Shown in pieces: positions 61,563 through 64,000 of a stretch of DNA of 64,000 bases. The DNA comes from Autumnicola sp041679265. Its GTDB lineage: Bacteria > Bacteroidota > Bacteroidia > Flavobacteriales > Flavobacteriaceae. The position numbers and the translations under genes were made by a program. The notes under the pieces are model-generated. The model was not told where the DNA came from. It did no database searches and saw only the letters and a list, made by a program, of their open reading frames with translations. Every line of letters starts with the position of its first letter. Position 1 is the first letter of the stretch. The stretch is from NCBI RefSeq assembly GCF_041679265.1, contig NZ_JBGFSM010000008.1, forward strand, positions 62,001 through 126,000, written 5' to 3'.

Positions 61563-63374
61563 ATGAAAAAGATTTACATTTTTATACTTCTGTCTTTGCT
61601 TCTGTTTACTTCCTGTAAGGAAGAAAAGAAGGTACTTACCCAGGCCGAACTTGAAAGAAATTCTGAAGAACTGAATACTTACTTTGAAGAACAGTTCCAG
61701 GAGGAGGTAAAAGAATCTCCCATGTTACAAACCCGTTTAGGGATTAAAAGGGATTATGGCAAGTGGGATGATTTCTCTACAGATAAATATGTAAAAGATC
61801 TTGAACAGGCTAAAGAGCGGTTAAAGTATCTGAAGAAAATTGATCCCGAAAGTCTTGATGAAGCTACCCGCTTAAGTTACAAGCTCTACAGGCAGCAGCA
61901 GGAAAACGCGATAGAAGATTATACCTACCGTTTTTACGATTATCCGGTTAACCAGATGTTTGGCTATCACTCCCAGTTGCCGGCTTTTCTTATTAATATG
62001 CACAGTGTAGATTCTATTGCTGATGCTGAAGCTTATATTTCCCGTTTAGAGGGTTTTCCTGAAGCTTTTGAGGATATAATAGAAAACCTCAAAATAAGGG
62101 AGCAGAATGGGGTAATACCTCCAAAATTTGTATTTGAAAAGGTGCTGGAGGATTCCCGGAATATAATTAAAGGAAAGCCCTTCATGAAATCCCTGGAAAG
62201 CAGTACACTATTAGAGGATTTTAAATCTAAAGTGGCGATGCTGGATACTTCCGAAGAAATAAAACAGGAACTTATTAGCAAAGCAGAACAGGCCCTGGTG
62301 AAGAATGTGAAGCCGGCCTATGATCAGTTAATAGATTATCTTGAAAATCAGCAGCAAAGAGCAACGGTAGAGGCGGGGGTATGGAAATTTCCTAAAGGAG
62401 AAGCTTTTTACAACAACAGGTTACAGCGGATTACCACCACCAGTTTAACCGCAGAAGAAATCCATAACACTGGTTTAGATGAAGTTGCCCGTATCCACAG
62501 AGAAATGGCAGAGATCATGAAAAAAGTAAATTTTGAAGGATCTCTTCAGGATTTCTTCGAATTTATGAGAACAGACAAGCAATTTTATTATGAAGATTCT
62601 GAAGCAGGCCGTGGGAAATATCTTTCAGATGCTAAACATATAATATCCAGAATGCGAAAAAGGCTGCCAGACCTTTTTAATACTTTACCTGAAGCGGAGA
62701 TTGTTGTAAAGGCCGTAGAACCTTTCCGGGAAAAAAGTGCAGGAAAAGCATTTTACCAACAACCGGCTTTAGATGGTTCGAGGCCGGGAACTTTTTATGC
62801 AAATTTATATGATATGAGTGCCATGCCCACCTATCAGCTGGAAGCCTTGGCATATCATGAAGGCATCCCGGGGCATCATATGCAGATTGCGATTGCACAG
62901 GAGCTGGAGGAGGTGCCCAATTTTAGAAAATTTAGTTTTTATACCGCTTATGTGGAAGGTTGGGGGCTGTACAGTGAATTATTACCTAAAGAAATAGGCT
63001 TTTATGAAGATCCTTATGCCGATTTCGGGCGGCTGGCCATGGAGCTTTGGCGAGCCTGCCGTTTAGTGGTAGATACCGGGATACATGCTAAAAAATGGAC
63101 CCGGGAAGAAGGTATTGCCTATTATAAAGAAAATACTCCCAATGCTGAAAGCGATGCGGTAAAAATGGTAGAACGGCATATTGTAATGCCGGGACAGGCT
63201 ACTGCTTACAAGATAGGAATGAATAAAATTCTGCAATTAAGAGAAGATGCAGAAGCAGAATTAGGAGAGAATTTTAATCTGGGTGAATTTCATGATGTAG
63301 TTTTGCTGGACGGCGCTATACCGCTAAACGTCCTGGAAGAAAAAGTAGGGAAATGGATTACGTCTAAACAGTAA
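61563..63374 (+). CDS. DUF885 family metalloprotease-like lipoprotein
   Basis: A 603-residue lipoprotein (signal ends LFTSC, C18). The DUF885 domain carries YHEGIPGHHMQIAIAQE, an HExxxGHH variant of the zinc site, and ends near PGQATAYKIGMNKI. The family is thought to act as zinc-dependent carboxypeptidases, but few members are characterised. Same direction as the CocE gene, so the two exported hydrolases are probably co-expressed. The next gene starts 11 bases after. Confidence 0.87.
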   Translation: MKKIYIFILLSLLLFTSCKEEKKVLTQAELERNSEELNTYFEEQFQEEVKESPMLQTRLGIKRDYGKWDDFSTDKYVKDLEQAKERLKYLKKIDPESLDEATRLSYKLYRQQQENAIEDYTYRFYDYPVNQMFGYHSQLPAFLINMHSVDSIADAEAYISRLEGFPEAFEDIIENLKIREQNGVIPPKFVFEKVLEDSRNIIKGKPFMKSLESSTLLEDFKSKVAMLDTSEEIKQELISKAEQALVKNVKPAYDQLIDYLENQQQRATVEAGVWKFPKGEAFYNNRLQRITTTSLTAEEIHNTGLDEVARIHREMAEIMKKVNFEGSLQDFFEFMRTDKQFYYEDSEAGRGKYLSDAKHIISRMRKRLPDLFNTLPEAEIVVKAVEPFREKSAGKAFYQQPALDGSRPGTFYANLYDMSAMPTYQLEALAYHEGIPGHHMQIAIAQELEEVPNFRKFSFYTAYVEGWGLYSELLPKEIGFYEDPYADFGRLAMELWRACRLVVDTGIHAKKWTREEGIAYYKENTPNAESDAVKMVERHIVMPGQATAYKIGMNKILQLREDAEAELGENFNLGEFHDVVLLDGAIPLNVLEEKVGKWITSKQ

Positions 63375-63385
63375 AGCCAAAGCTA

Positions 63386-64000
63386 TTGGATAAAATACAA
63401 CAAAAAGACCTGAAGCTCGTCTGCCTTAAAAATGCAAATAAGACGGAGGTGAAAATTCTCAATTTTGGGGCCTCTCTTTTTAGCATGAAAATTTTTGCTG
63501 CTTCAGGAAAAAAAGTTAATGTTATTGTTGCCCCAAAAATGCCGGAAGAAGTGCTAAGTGCCCGTTACAAAATTCAAAATAAATGCTTTGGAGGAACAAT
63601 AGGAAGATATGCCGGCCGTATAGCCGGTGGTAAATTTAGGCTGGACGGAGAAGATTTTTCACTTTTTCAGAGAAGCGGAGTGCATCTAAATGGCGGCGAA
63701 AGTGGCTTCCAGTGTAAATTATGGAAGGTAGAAGAAGTAAAAGAAGGGAGCAATCCATCAGCCACGTTATCCTACTTTAGTAGAGATGGGGAAGAAGGTT
63801 ACCCCGGGAACCTTAAAGTTCTTGCAAACTTCACCCTTACTGAAGATGATGAGCTTAAAATACTTTATACGGCAGAAACAGATGTAAAAACCGTAGTAAA
63901 TATTACCAATCACGCTTATTTCAATCTTAATGGTGAAGGCAGTGTAAGCGATCACTTTCTTTGTATTAATGCCGATAAAATACTGGAAGTAGATGAAAAA
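63386..64000 (+). CDS. galM: Aldose 1-epimerase (GalM type), 3' end outside the window
   Basis: The frame is open from 63386 to the last base, 205 codons, so the gene is cut by the window edge. It matches galactose mutarotase: FGGTIGRYAGRIAGGKF near residue 75, HLNGG and NITNHAYFNLNG with the catalytic His. The enzyme converts alpha and beta anomers of aldoses. The best start is a TTG at 63386, 11 bases after the DUF885 stop; no ATG precedes the fold. It lies in the same transcript direction as the two exported hydrolases. Confidence 0.88.
   Translation, partial: MDKIQQKDLKLVCLKNANKTEVKILNFGASLFSMKIFAASGKKVNVIVAPKMPEEVLSARYKIQNKCFGGTIGRYAGRIAGGKFRLDGEDFSLFQRSGVHLNGGESGFQCKLWKVEEVKEGSNPSATLSYFSRDGEEGYPGNLKVLANFTLTEDDELKILYTAETDVKTVVNITNHAYFNLNGEGSVSDHFLCINADKILEVDEK

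Overview
The window is chromosomal DNA from a marine-type member of the Flavobacteriaceae (Bacteroidota), probably near Gramella, Salegentibacter or Zunongwangia. The grounds are low to moderate GC, Bacteroidetes -7 boxes (TAnnTTTG) with few Shine-Dalgarno sites, a type IX secretion C-terminal signal, SusC/TonB-style receptor architecture, many LxxC lipoproteins, and the flavobacterial ftsK-lolA-lptF-ribB gene order. The genus is inference. I see no phage, insertion sequence, CRISPR array or integron. Most genes are housekeeping or ordinary envelope and metabolic genes.

Layout. 1-3561: 3' part of a large HYR/cadherin-like adhesin secreted by type IX. 3583-10766 (minus): miaA, a K+ channel with a zinc-ribbon tail, an exonuclease/GIY-YIG fusion, YggS, DUF1015, 3-hydroxyacyl-CoA dehydrogenase, and a Gfo/Idh/MocA oxidoreductase; two heptamer repeat tracts lie at 9675-9791. 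10900-20130: pcm, M28 peptidase, SGNH hydrolase, old yellow enzyme, tRNA-Ser(UGA), Bcr/CflA-like MFS pump, DUF481 barrel, S41 protease, GH88 lipoprotein. 20298-23425: two sulfotransferase-fold genes flanking a DinB-like gene, then a small tail-anchored protein. 23816-32968: gapN-like dehydrogenase, VanX-like dipeptidase, a PepSY-like secreted protein, a LytTR/LytS two-component pair, a Tat-exported oxidoreductase, an L,D-transpeptidase, a secreted MMCGCP protein and a Cof phosphatase.

33119-38063 is an iron-uptake unit: a TonB-dependent siderophore-type receptor and two tandem PepSY-TM proteins, behind a promoter bracketed by two nearly identical 21-bp inverted-repeat operators. 38119-45596 holds a holin-like membrane protein, a SanA-like protein, a nitroreductase, then ftsK, lolA, an LptF/G permease and a RibB whose GTP cyclohydrolase II half has lost its zinc cysteines and catalytic motif. 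45806-51547 holds a universal stress protein, a hydrolase, dgkA, tpx, a peroxiredoxin-thioredoxin-small protein operon and an NhaC antiporter with a long hairpin-rich leader. 51963-64000 holds lpdA, a 35-residue basic protein, a DEAD-box helicase, an aldose epimerase-like protein, an FMN reductase, pabB, tilS, a CocE/NonD hydrolase, a DUF885 lipoprotein and the 5' part of a GalM-type aldose 1-epimerase.

The points most worth follow-up are the twin operators at the siderophore receptor, the degenerate RibBA, the nhaC leader terminator, the sulfotransferase pair, the MMCGCP secreted protein and the unlisted 35-residue basic ORF. None is claimed as a proven new system.
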